Source of the DNA: a virus
Reading direction: 5' to 3' (one strand)
DNA: 36,882 nt
IMG/VR virus record: IMGVR_UViG_3300042466_002044
Span: 1-36,882 of that record
The translations under genes were made by a program, and so were the position numbers. Below are positions 6,677 through 14,292 of this stretch, piece after piece. Positions within the stretch are counted from its first letter, which is position 1, and the number at the start of each line of letters is the position of its first letter. Under the pieces are notes generated by a model. It had not been told where the DNA came from. It saw only the letters and a program-made list of their open reading frames with translations, and made no database searches.

Positions 6677-7960
6677 ATGACATTAACCAAAAAGAATAAA
6701 CATTATGAGTATGATTTAGCAAAAGATGAATACACTTTTTTCACAGCTAAGAAGTTTGGTTCTGATTTGGTTTTTACAAATAGTTGCATTAATCAAATAA
6801 TAAAATTATATTCAAAGTTCTCCGGAAATTTAACTTCCACAGAAATAGGAAATAAACTAGGAATATCATCCAAAGTAATTCAGCACATTTTGAGAGTCAT
6901 GCACATAACACATGACTCTCTTTCTTTTACAGACGAATATATAAATTCCAAACCCGCAGAAGAAGTTGTTTCTGAAACTTTGGAATTTAAAAAGACGAAA
7001 ATTGTAGAAAAACTTGAAAAGGTAGAATTTAATAAAATTAAAGAAAATGCCGAAAAATGGGAATTATTTGAACATAATTATAAGAATGTAATAGACAGTT
7101 TTCTCCAAAATTGGACACCTCCAAAATATTTTGCTCCTACTCTTAGTAAAGAACAAAAAGAATCAGATCAGGAATTAATTGTTGGTTGTTCGGATTGGCA
7201 TTATGGATTAATTGCAGATGAACGCTATTTATATGCGCAAAAAGAATGGAATATTAGCGCAACTGAAAAAACGGTCGAAGATTATTCAAATCAACTGGTT
7301 TCTCATATAAAAGAAAATTCATACAAAAGAATTACATTGGCATTTCTTGGAGATTTAATTCATGGATTGGACGGATTAACTGATAAAGGTACAAAATTAG
7401 AAGCGCACCCAATTCAAGAAGCACAATTAGAAACTGCAATGAATTCGTCTTTGAAATTTATTCAGAACTTATTAACAGTTCATAATAACGTAAGAGTTTT
7501 GGCAGTTCCCGGAAATCATTCTAGTTTTGGAGATTATTTCTTATTGAAAATGCTTTCGTTAATTTTCCAAAATGATCATCGCATAACTTTTGAAATTACG
7601 AATAAAAGATTTTTAACTTTTAATGTTGGTCAAAACTTGTTCCTTTTGGACCACGGTTATTCAGCAGTTACAAAAAGTCGTTTGCCTGCACCCGGTTCTG
7701 GTCGAGAAAACTATATAAACAATTTGTTTATGACTAAACCAGAACAAATGCAAAATGCAAAAAGATTATACTATATTAGTGCAGATCAGCATCACATGGA
7801 AAGTTCTGAGTTAACTAATGTGGAGCATTATATGTTTTCTACATTAGTTGGAGGATGCCGTTATGCAGATAATTCTGGATATAAATCTCGCCCTCGCCAA
7901 AGTGCATTAGTAGTCACCGAAAAAGGAGTCACGCAATTTTTACATTTCTTCTTTGATTAA
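6677..7960 (+). CDS. Helix-turn-helix plus calcineurin-like metallophosphoesterase
   Basis: A 427-residue protein. Residues about 45-75 read as a helix-turn-helix (LTSTEIGNKLGISSKVIQHI). From about 167 on, the metallophosphoesterase motifs follow in order: CSDWHYG (D173, H175), FLGDLIHG (D226), VPGNHS (N280, H281), a DHG segment and a late ADQHH. This suggests two-metal hydrolysis of a phosphodiester, either nucleic acid or nucleotide. The HTH suggests DNA binding, so a nuclease or repair role is possible but not shown. It has no capsid-targeting peptide, unlike its neighbours. A 10-bp hairpin with a T-rich tract lies inside the gene at the boundary between the two domains. Confidence 0.8.
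   Translation: MTLTKKNKHYEYDLAKDEYTFFTAKKFGSDLVFTNSCINQIIKLYSKFSGNLTSTEIGNKLGISSKVIQHILRVMHITHDSLSFTDEYINSKPAEEVVSETLEFKKTKIVEKLEKVEFNKIKENAEKWELFEHNYKNVIDSFLQNWTPPKYFAPTLSKEQKESDQELIVGCSDWHYGLIADERYLYAQKEWNISATEKTVEDYSNQLVSHIKENSYKRITLAFLGDLIHGLDGLTDKGTKLEAHPIQEAQLETAMNSSLKFIQNLLTVHNNVRVLAVPGNHSSFGDYFLLKMLSLIFQNDHRITFEITNKRFLTFNVGQNLFLLDHGYSAVTKSRLPAPGSGRENYINNLFMTKPEQMQNAKRLYYISADQHHMESSELTNVEHYMFSTLVGGCRYADNSGYKSRPRQSALVVTEKGVTQFLHFFFD
6892..6930 (+). terminator. Hairpin with T-rich tract inside the coding region
   Basis: GAGAGTCATG (6892-6901) pairs perfectly with CATGACTCTC (6911-6920) across a 9-nt loop. TTTCTTTT follows directly. It has the form of an intrinsic terminator within the 6677 gene, just after the HTH-coding part. 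Confidence 0.4.
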
Positions 7961-7961
7961 T

Positions 7962-8513
7962 ATGGAATTCTCGGATCTTTATAAAATGCTTTTAGGAGAA
8001 ATGAGTGAGCCTTGGGATTCTTATGTTAATCCTATAACTACTGTTCAAAATAAATGGCAAGAATATAAACATGATTCTAAACAAATAGTTCCGTTCAAAA
8101 CAATGTATGGGACAGAAATAGATGTATTTTTATATGATAAAGAAAAATTGAAAAGGCTTTTCTTTATAACAAATGACGTTCCGAGAGGAAATGTAGATTT
8201 TTATCTTTTAAAAGATGGCGGAATACAAATATATGAAACAATTAAAGGTGTGCCTTATGAATTTCACATGTCAGATGTTTTTAAAAATTATTTATTATTG
8301 AATTTTTCTTATATATTATCTTCTACTTTTCATACAAAAGAAGGATTCCATTTATACAAAAGATTAGCAAAAGATTCAGATATAAAATTGACTGTAGTGG
8401 ATACTGATAAAGGAACGGAAATAATTTTAAATTCACCAGATGAATTAGATAATTATTATGGTACAGGCAAACGGAATTTTGTTTATAAAATATCTAAAAA
8501 TAAGTTTACATAG
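7962..8513 (+). CDS. Hypothetical protein with capsid-targeting-like N-terminus
   Basis: A 183-residue protein with ATG at 7962, directly after the previous stop (TAATATG). A TTG start 9 nt upstream is possible but breaks the N-terminal pattern. It begins MEFSDLYKMLLGEMSE, close to the M-x-F-x-[DE]-[LF]-Y...LL-E peptide of its neighbours. The rest mixes strands and helices, with a segment GNVDFYLLKDGGIQIYE and no known catalytic motif. I infer an internal-head or injected protein of unknown activity. The next small gene has its own promoter overlapping this gene's 3' end. Confidence 0.65.
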   Translation: MEFSDLYKMLLGEMSEPWDSYVNPITTVQNKWQEYKHDSKQIVPFKTMYGTEIDVFLYDKEKLKRLFFITNDVPRGNVDFYLLKDGGIQIYETIKGVPYEFHMSDVFKNYLLLNFSYILSSTFHTKEGFHLYKRLAKDSDIKLTVVDTDKGTEIILNSPDELDNYYGTGKRNFVYKISKNKFT

Positions 8514-8532
8514 ATTAGAACAATAGTATAAT
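8505..8532 (+). promoter_or_regulatory. Promoter for 68-aa ORF and dioxygenase
   Basis: TTTACA (8505-8510), 16-nt spacer, consensus TATAAT (8527-8532), 6 nt to the ATG at 8539. Leaderless geometry. Confidence 0.55.
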
Positions 8533-8538
8533 GAAGTT

Positions 8539-8745
8539 ATGCAATATTTAGCTGTTTTTAAAAGTCGGGAAAAATTTGTAGATCAGTACGGAGAATTAAA
8601 TTATTTCCTATTTACAGAAGGAATTTCCTCAATTTCGGATGATAAAGCAGTTTTATATGCCGAAGATAAAGCCGATAATTATAACTATGATTTATTACAT
8701 GTTCATAATACATCAAACAATAAACAAATTCAACTCGCATTATGA
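8539..8745 (+). CDS. Small hypothetical protein, 68 aa
   Basis: An acidic, soluble 68-residue protein starting MQYLAVFKSREKFVDQYGEL and rich in Asp, Tyr and Asn. It has no recognised motif. It is the first gene after a good promoter and overlaps the dioxygenase gene by 4 nt (ATGA), so the two are probably translated together. A partner or regulator role for the oxygenase is only a guess. Confidence 0.6.
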   Translation: MQYLAVFKSREKFVDQYGELNYFLFTEGISSISDDKAVLYAEDKADNYNYDLLHVHNTSNNKQIQLAL

Positions 8746-9221
8746 TAACACTTATTCCAAATTTTATTAGAAATGTAGATGATATAATGATCTATATAAA
8801 ACTGCATGATCATTTATTTCAGCCCCGAGAAAACGAAGATAAACATGAAAGTTTAATTCCGGGAATTTTTTCAAAGTTTAAAACTTTGAAAGATAACCAA
8901 ATGAGTGAAGATTTGAAAAATTGTATTTTTGAGAATTCTGATTTTCCACAGGAATTAAAAGATTGCTATTCATTTATTCAAATTCAAAGATATGATCCGG
9001 GAGATTATATTTCGCCTCATCGGGATGCATATATTGTGAGAAAAATCCATTTGATTACATTAACTGATTCGGAAGTTGATGGTTTGGTTTGTGAAGACCA
9101 AAATCATAATTTGGTTAAAGTTTTTGATAAAGCAGGTCAATATATAGATTTTCCTTATGATTCAGTTCATTGGGTATGTCCGGTAAAATATCAAAGATAT
9201 TCTTTGGTAGTGGCAGAATAG
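8742..9221 (+). CDS. 2-oxoglutarate/Fe(II)-dependent dioxygenase
   Basis: A 159-residue protein whose C-terminal half is a double-stranded beta-helix oxygenase. HRD (H93, D95) and H143 form the Fe(II) facial triad, and R152 in QRYSL matches the 2-oxoglutarate-binding Arg/Ser. Such small oxygenases are common in large aquatic phages. Proposed roles include hydroxylation of proteins or nucleic-acid bases and AlkB-like repair, but the substrate here cannot be read from sequence. Start ATG overlaps the previous gene by 4 nt; the stop is TAG. Confidence 0.85.
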   Translation: MITLIPNFIRNVDDIMIYIKLHDHLFQPRENEDKHESLIPGIFSKFKTLKDNQMSEDLKNCIFENSDFPQELKDCYSFIQIQRYDPGDYISPHRDAYIVRKIHLITLTDSEVDGLVCEDQNHNLVKVFDKAGQYIDFPYDSVHWVCPVKYQRYSLVVAE

Positions 9222-9224
9222 TAG

Positions 9225-9253
9225 TTGCGAAACATGATGGAGTGTGGTATATT
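9225..9253 (+). promoter_or_regulatory. Promoter for large vWA protein
   Basis: TTGCGA (9225-9230), 17-nt spacer ending TGG (extended -10), TATATT (9248-9253), 7 nt to the ATG at 9261. It excludes an upstream TTG start at 9225, which is part of the -35. Confidence 0.6.
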
Positions 9254-9260
9254 TTGCCAT

Positions 9261-11276
9261 ATGAAAATCGTAATTCCTAAAAATAATACCGAAAGTAAAG
9301 CTCCATCAAATTACTATTTTATTACGGATCTCAGCGGGTCAATGTATTCTGCGCAAAAACAATTGCGGGAAACCCTCAAAGCTGCAAAAGATTTGATTTC
9401 TCAAGGAGACACTTTTAGCCTTGCATATTTCTCCAGCTATGGTGACTTTAATTGGATTTGCAAAGGTTCCACAATTTCTTCAAAAGGTTTGGACAAAATC
9501 ATTGAGGACAATATTTATGTTCGTGGACTCACTTGCTTTACCCAAGTTTTGGAAAGTTTGAAGACTGTAGTCAAGGATGTCGAAACACTTAGTCAAAATT
9601 CTGACAATGTTCTTTATTTCTTGACGGATGGTTATCCAAATGATCATTCACCAACCCATGAAGTATTGAGTTTGAGTAAAGAACTCCGAGATAAGTTCAC
9701 GCAAAAGAGAATCGTTGGTTATTCATCATATTATAACCGTTCTCTTCTTATTGAAATGGCAGAGAATATTGGAGGAGTTTTTAACCATATTTCTGATTTT
9801 ACCGAAATGAAAAAGAGTGCATCTGATATGATTTCCAATAAGAAAACAGTTGTTTCTGTTAAACTTCCCCAATCTTTTGATTTGGTTTGGCAAGTAACAG
9901 ACTCTGATATCCTCCCACTAGAAGTCAAAGCTGATAACACGGTTAGTGCATTGGCAACGAAAAAGGAGAGCGAACTATTTGCAGTAAATTATAATGAATT
10001 GAATACACTTCCAGCAGAACAATTGAATAATCCTACATTTGTTTATTCTTTGGCACAAATTCTTTCTCAGAAGAATAAGGCTAATCTTGGTGTTCTAGTC
10101 CTTAGAAAGGCAGGAGATAATGTTTCTGCAAAGAAACTTCAAAAGGCATTTACTGTTTTGCAAAAAGGTCAAGCAGAAAACTTCTTGAAGGAAAAAGCAA
10201 CCAGTCTTTCTGCGGTAGAAAAATCCGATCAAAATACTGGCATGACTCTTACCGAATTCTTAAAGAATATCAAAAAGGATATTGGTAAAGTTACCATTGA
10301 CTTGCATAATTCTCAATACAAGTCTATTTCCCGAAAAGGAAATGACACTAGTAAAATAGAATTCGAAACCAGTGTTGCTCCTGCAAAGATTGTGAATATT
10401 GTTGGCAACGAGAATCGTGCAAATATTAGTTTCCTCACAGTTCGTGAAGGAAAGATTAAAACTATTCTTGACGAAGATTTGAAAAATCGAGTACTAGAAT
10501 TTAATGCTAGGTCCACAACTCCGATTATTCTTCCAATTGAAAGCACTACATATCGAAATTATGCATTTGTGGCAAATGGTGATTTCAACTTTGGAAATAT
10601 TGTTCTTCATAACGAGAATACGGATAAAGTGATCAATCTTGTTCCGAATGACGTTATTGATCTTTTTGACGAAGAACAGAAAGACCTTTCCATACAAACT
10701 TTCTCCAATTTGTATAAAGCTCTGATTTCTGAAAAAGCTCATGCGAGTGTTCTTCGAATGTATATCAAGGCACATGCAACCCAAAAACATTCTGTTGACA
10801 AGCGAGTAGAACTCTATGGTACTGAAGGTGCTGCACTGTTGGAAGAAATGGGACTGGACTATGCTATGCGTTATTCTCCAAAAAGCGAATACAAGAGTAA
10901 GGATGAGAATGCAGACTTTATCCCATTTGTAGAATTGACCGCTCAATTAAAGGGCGCAAGTAAGATTACTGCAAGCGAAAGCTATAAGAAGTATCTTGCC
11001 AATGGCAAACAAAATCCCGGCGATGTTATTTGTTGGCCGCTCTTCAAGAAGTATGACGAACAATTGAATAATCTGGGTAAAGAAACCTTTGTAGAGTTTT
11101 GCCAGAAAACTTTGGAAGGGGTCGAAGATACTGTCGAACTTCTTGCACAAAAAATCTCGTCACAAAAGTTCTATATGATGGTTACTAATTCATGGTTTAC
11201 CGATATTGATAAATCCGAGAAATTCGAATACAATGATTTGGTATTCAAGATTTCAGAAGTTAATGAATATCTGTAA
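9261..11276 (+). CDS. Large von Willebrand factor A domain protein
   Basis: A 671-residue protein. Its N-terminus carries a vWA fold with a complete MIDAS: D23-LSGSM (DxSxS), a Thr in the RGLTCFTQ loop, and TDGYPNDHS. Metal-dependent protein binding is therefore expected. The roughly 450 residues after the vWA domain have no motif I recognise. Codon use looks less extremely AT-rich than in the neighbours, with more C-ending codons, which suggests high expression or a separate origin. Large vWA proteins occur in jumbo phages and in tellurite-resistance-like stress systems; the function here is unknown. Start chosen from the promoter. Confidence 0.8.
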   Translation: MKIVIPKNNTESKAPSNYYFITDLSGSMYSAQKQLRETLKAAKDLISQGDTFSLAYFSSYGDFNWICKGSTISSKGLDKIIEDNIYVRGLTCFTQVLESLKTVVKDVETLSQNSDNVLYFLTDGYPNDHSPTHEVLSLSKELRDKFTQKRIVGYSSYYNRSLLIEMAENIGGVFNHISDFTEMKKSASDMISNKKTVVSVKLPQSFDLVWQVTDSDILPLEVKADNTVSALATKKESELFAVNYNELNTLPAEQLNNPTFVYSLAQILSQKNKANLGVLVLRKAGDNVSAKKLQKAFTVLQKGQAENFLKEKATSLSAVEKSDQNTGMTLTEFLKNIKKDIGKVTIDLHNSQYKSISRKGNDTSKIEFETSVAPAKIVNIVGNENRANISFLTVREGKIKTILDEDLKNRVLEFNARSTTPIILPIESTTYRNYAFVANGDFNFGNIVLHNENTDKVINLVPNDVIDLFDEEQKDLSIQTFSNLYKALISEKAHASVLRMYIKAHATQKHSVDKRVELYGTEGAALLEEMGLDYAMRYSPKSEYKSKDENADFIPFVELTAQLKGASKITASESYKKYLANGKQNPGDVICWPLFKKYDEQLNNLGKETFVEFCQKTLEGVEDTVELLAQKISSQKFYMMVTNSWFTDIDKSEKFEYNDLVFKISEVNEYL

Positions 11277-11282
11277 TAATAC

Positions 11283-11310
11283 TTGAAAAGTTAAAAGAAT
11301 AGGCTAAAAT
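11283..11310 (+). promoter_or_regulatory. Promoter for 167-aa ORF
   Basis: TTGAAA (11283-11288), 16-nt spacer, TAAAAT (11305-11310). The predicted start site lies within the following hairpin, 20-25 nt before the ATG at 11341. Confidence 0.45.
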
Positions 11311-11340
11311 AAAGGGAGGACCAAAAATCCTCCCTTTATT
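11311..11340 (+). terminator. 10-bp hairpin: terminator of vWA gene or 5' leader element
   Basis: AAAGGGAGGA (11311-11320) pairs with TCCTCCCTTT (11328-11337) across a 7-nt loop and abuts the ATG at 11341. The T-tract is short, so termination may be weak. In a transcript from the promoter just upstream, GGAGG would be held in the stem. Confidence 0.5.
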
Positions 11341-11844
11341 ATGTCCGAAAATAATTTCTTTTTATATGCATTATTTAATCTTTCTACTAGAAAGTTCACA
11401 ACTTTTACATTTGATGTTTCTATGTTTCCAGAAACATTATTACAGAAAATGCTTATTAAAAAATATTCTTTTAGTGAGTTGGGTTTAACTGATAATAAAA
11501 TAAATTTGAACCGATTTAAGTGGGAAGGAGACTACGATTCAGGAAGATTAATTGATATTGTAACAGAAAAGAAATCAATTGTTTCTGAGAGAGAAGTAGA
11601 TGTAAAATATAGCAGTATCTTTTTTGGAAAATATAATAATGATTTAAATACTATTTTGTATGAAATTATATTAAACTTAGACATGAAAACGGAAAATGGT
11701 AAAGAAATGCAGAATTTTTTAAAAACATTATTAGAAAAGAAAAAACAAGATATAGAATATTACAAGTCATCAAATCTTCATATATTTGAATCAAATGAAG
11801 ATGTTATAAAACGCCAAAGAGATGCATTTAGTTCAACCAAATAA
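11341..11844 (+). CDS. Hypothetical protein, 167 aa
   Basis: A soluble, charged protein starting MSENNFFLYALFNLSTRKFTTFTFD and ending in a helical Lys/Glu-rich tail. It has no catalytic motif I can identify and no capsid-targeting-like N-terminus. The ATG directly follows the hairpin at 11311-11337. It stands between the vWA gene and the lysozyme-domain gene. Function unknown. Confidence 0.65.
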   Translation: MSENNFFLYALFNLSTRKFTTFTFDVSMFPETLLQKMLIKKYSFSELGLTDNKINLNRFKWEGDYDSGRLIDIVTEKKSIVSEREVDVKYSSIFFGKYNNDLNTILYEIILNLDMKTENGKEMQNFLKTLLEKKKQDIEYYKSSNLHIFESNEDVIKRQRDAFSSTK

Positions 11845-11857
11845 AATAACAATATAG

Positions 11858-11865
11858 AATAAATA
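11858..11865 (+). promoter_or_regulatory. Late-promoter-like box
   Basis: AATAAATA, one mismatch from the T4 late consensus TATAAATA, 5 nt before the ATG at 11871. Confidence 0.45.
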
Positions 11866-11870
11866 TCTAT

Positions 11871-12809
11871 ATGAAATTTGATGAACTGTTCCATTTAGTA
11901 GTTGAACACCGAGATATTGTTGTAGAAGAAGGAGTAAAGGATTTTTTAAGAAAAATCGGAATGCTGGCAATTGCAGGAATAACATGGAGTGTTCCAAGTG
12001 ATGTAGAAATGAAGGTGGCGAAATTGGCAGAAAATCCACAGAAATTTCAAGAAATTAAAACAGAAGTTGATCAAAAGTTAAAAGATCCAGATTTTGTAAC
12101 AAAATTGCAAAATTTATACAAAACTAAAAACTCATTTAATCAGCAACCAATTGCTCCAGTCACAACGACATTAGTGAATAAGTCATCAGTTGATGAATAT
12201 AGTCGGTATAAAAATTTCATAGACACTGCAATGCAGTATATTATGAAGCATGAAATTCAAGGAATAGGAATTCATACAAAAAGTTATCCAGATAATAAAG
12301 GATATAATACAATTGGAATAGGTCATTTAATAATACCTTCGGATCTTAAAGACGGCACATTTAAACCAGATGAGGTGTTAACAAAAAATAAAAAACTGGT
12401 TAAAGTAGAAATATCTAAAGCTAGAGCAGTAGAAATATTCAAAAAAGATTTGATGAAAAAATTAATAACTGTCCGGAAACAGTTTTTAGGATTTGACGAA
12501 TATCCATTATCGCTCAAGGTGGCGATTCTGGACGGGTTTTTCCGAGGTGATCTGGCAGGATCAGTCACGGCCAAAAAGCTCATTAAGAAGGCAATGGATG
12601 CATACTTCAAGGGTGAACACAGAGTAGCAAGAGTGTATTTAAAAGCTGCTGCAAAAGAATACCTTAACAGTCGTGAATATAAGAAATATTCAGACCCTAA
12701 ACAAAAAGGATATGGTATTGCATTACGTATGAAACGAAATGCGGGCGAAATAGAAAATGCGCTTCATCCTAATTACTCCTTAGATGTTAATAAAAACACT
12801 TACAAATGA
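11871..12809 (+). CDS. GH24 (T4-type) lysozyme-domain protein with capsid-targeting-like N-terminus
   Basis: A 312-residue protein. The N-terminus MKFDELFHLVVE ends in a possible prohead-protease site. A hydrophobic stretch (about 31-43) follows, then a Lys-rich linker. A phage lysozyme domain starts near 115. E128 (KHE), D141 (YPDNKGY) and T147 (NTIGIGH) align with the T4 lysozyme triad Glu-Asp-Thr, although the Glu-Asp spacing is 4 residues longer. It should cleave the MurNAc-GlcNAc bond of peptidoglycan. T4 e lysozyme is 164 residues, so the extra N-terminal third is notable, and I infer a virion-associated lysin. The lysozyme-coding stretch around 12513-12640 is visibly richer in G+C. Overlaps the next gene by 4 nt. 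Confidence 0.8.
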   Translation: MKFDELFHLVVEHRDIVVEEGVKDFLRKIGMLAIAGITWSVPSDVEMKVAKLAENPQKFQEIKTEVDQKLKDPDFVTKLQNLYKTKNSFNQQPIAPVTTTLVNKSSVDEYSRYKNFIDTAMQYIMKHEIQGIGIHTKSYPDNKGYNTIGIGHLIIPSDLKDGTFKPDEVLTKNKKLVKVEISKARAVEIFKKDLMKKLITVRKQFLGFDEYPLSLKVAILDGFFRGDLAGSVTAKKLIKKAMDAYFKGEHRVARVYLKAAAKEYLNSREYKKYSDPKQKGYGIALRMKRNAGEIENALHPNYSLDVNKNTYK

Positions 12810-13345
12810 AATTTACAGAATTTTACCAATTGTTTATTGAAAATACAACTCCAAGACCTTATGCATGTTTAATGTTAGACTTAGGGTTTCTTCTTCCGGA
12901 CTTTCAGAAAATACAAGAAAAAATATGTCCCTGCGATGTTTATGATTTAACACCGAGACATGGGTTAGAGCAAAAACCGCATATTACCGTCAAGTATGGA
13001 TTACATGATCAAAATTTCAGTTTTTTTGAAAAAAAGTTGAAATTTGAACCAATTACTTTTTCATTAACTAATATTTCATTGTTTAGGAATAAAGCATACG
13101 ATGTTTTGAAATTTGATGTAAAATCAAAATCATTAATGGAATTAAACGATATTATAACTAATAATTTTGATGCAACGGATAGCTATCCAAGGTATCATCC
13201 TCACTCTACTATTGGATATCTTCTTCCCGGCAAAGGAGAACAATATACCAAAATAAAAACCGACATTATTGGAAAAACATTTACCAGTAATAGGTTTGTG
13301 TTTTCCAATAATGTCGGTAATGAGACGTTTAAAACAGTTATTTAA
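12806..13345 (+). CDS. 2H phosphoesterase with capsid-targeting-like N-terminus
   Basis: A 179-residue protein with two HxT motifs, H59-I-T61 in KPHITVKYG and H133-S-T135 in HPHSTIGYL. These are the signature of the 2H phosphoesterase (LigT/CPDase) superfamily, which acts on 2',3'-cyclic or 2'-5'/3'-5' phosphodiester bonds of RNA or cyclic oligonucleotides. It begins MKFTEFYQLFIE, matching the neighbouring capsid-targeting-like peptides, so the enzyme may be packaged and injected. The ATG overlaps the lysozyme gene by 4 nt. Its 3' end overlaps the convergent second 2H gene by 8 nt. Substrate unknown. Confidence 0.8.
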   Translation: MKFTEFYQLFIENTTPRPYACLMLDLGFLLPDFQKIQEKICPCDVYDLTPRHGLEQKPHITVKYGLHDQNFSFFEKKLKFEPITFSLTNISLFRNKAYDVLKFDVKSKSLMELNDIITNNFDATDSYPRYHPHSTIGYLLPGKGEQYTKIKTDIIGKTFTSNRFVFSNNVGNETFKTVI

Positions 13346-13763
13346 GCCAAATATAAGGACGAACTCCTCCTTTTGTATTGCAAATAGTTAAATGCAAACC
13401 GTGACCGACACTTGCACCTAAGTAATTAACAATTTCGTTTAATTGAACACTTTTTACATTTAAATACCAATTTCGGAAGTTTTTAGTATGTCCTCCTTGT
13501 ATAATATATGGATTATATTCAAAAGGTATTTTATTATCCATATAAAACTTTTTAATAAATTTAACTTTAAACGAATCTAAAACACCATGAATTTTAGGAT
13601 GAAATAGCGTGATATGGCTTCCATGCGCGGGGAAATTAGAAAATATACGATATTCTTTATCAATTAATGATTTGTAATATCGTATAAAATCCATTGATAC
13701 TTTTAAACGAACTGCACCATTGGATATTTCTAATTTTCCTTCTGATTTAAGAAAATAATTCAT
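13338..13763 (-). CDS. 2H phosphoesterase, Acb1-like
   Basis: A 141-residue protein with GSHITLF (H50, T52) and GLHLTIC (H124, T126), the paired HxT motifs of 2H phosphoesterases. Size and His-to-His distance (74 residues) resemble T4 57B/Acb1, which degrades cyclic oligonucleotides made by CBASS defence; that comparison is from memory. RNA-end processing is the alternative. I chose ATG at 13763 over a TTG 9 nt upstream. It overlaps the SLOG gene by 17 nt and is the last gene of a three-gene operon from the promoter at 15094-15121. Confidence 0.75.
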   Translation of the reverse strand: MNYFLKSEGKLEISNGAVRLKVSMDFIRYYKSLIDKEYRIFSNFPAHGSHITLFHPKIHGVLDSFKVKFIKKFYMDNKIPFEYNPYIIQGGHTKNFRNWYLNVKSVQLNEIVNYLGASVGHGLHLTICNTKGGVRPYIWLK

Positions 13764-14292
13764 ATTGTTCAATTATTTGTAGGATATTTTCGCCGTAATG
13801 GTAGAGATTATACACAGGAACGTTATATTGTCGAGCGATTCTTATCGCCTGTCCTGTTCCACCAGTATCTTTTCCGTCTGCCGTGTAGCAGATAACCATA
13901 TCACTAAAACTCCAACCAAAATATCGACCATTTGTATTATAACGCCCCGAATCATCTCCTAATATTTGGTATGTATTTCTGGCATGTAATTTTTTAGCAG
14001 CATCTGATAAAGAACTCCAATTGGGATGATAGTATTCTGCCCTTTCGAGTGCTTCATTGCTTATATGATATAGTTCCGAAGAATTATTGTTAAAATTTTT
14101 CCAAGGAAGATATATTTCTTTTTTGCCACCAAACTTATCATATGCATTTTCCCAAAAAGTGTCTGCACCACTTGCTCCTCCGGAACGAAGAATATAATTA
14201 CGAGAAATTAATTTCTCTGATATTTTTTCAATTAAAGGAATATACGATTCAGGAGTGCTTCGACTTCCTATTCCGACGAAAAATTTATACAT
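13747..14292 (-). CDS. SLOG-fold (DprA/YspA-like) nucleotide-binding protein
   Basis: A 181-residue protein with the SLOG/DprA-like Rossmann signature: VGIGSRSTPESY near the N-terminus, LRSGGASGAD (the GGA-GAD loop), and later GGTGQAIRIA. SLOG proteins bind nucleotides or nucleotide-derived signals, and some are sensors or effectors in anti-phage systems; others, such as DprA, bind DNA. ATG at 14292 is preferred because it makes an 8-nt overlap (ATGTATAA) with the upstream phosphoesterase gene. Longer starts at 14304 or 14349 would add residues before the Rossmann strand. The tight overlaps with two phosphodiesterase-type genes suggest a shared pathway. Confidence 0.8.
   Translation of the reverse strand: MYKFFVGIGSRSTPESYIPLIEKISEKLISRNYILRSGGASGADTFWENAYDKFGGKKEIYLPWKNFNNNSSELYHISNEALERAEYYHPNWSSLSDAAKKLHARNTYQILGDDSGRYNTNGRYFGWSFSDMVICYTADGKDTGGTGQAIRIARQYNVPVYNLYHYGENILQIIEQYELFS

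Noticed and set aside
10494-10946. Minus-strand 150-codon frame
   Set aside because: It lies wholly inside the large vWA gene, whose promoter, start and domain are well supported.
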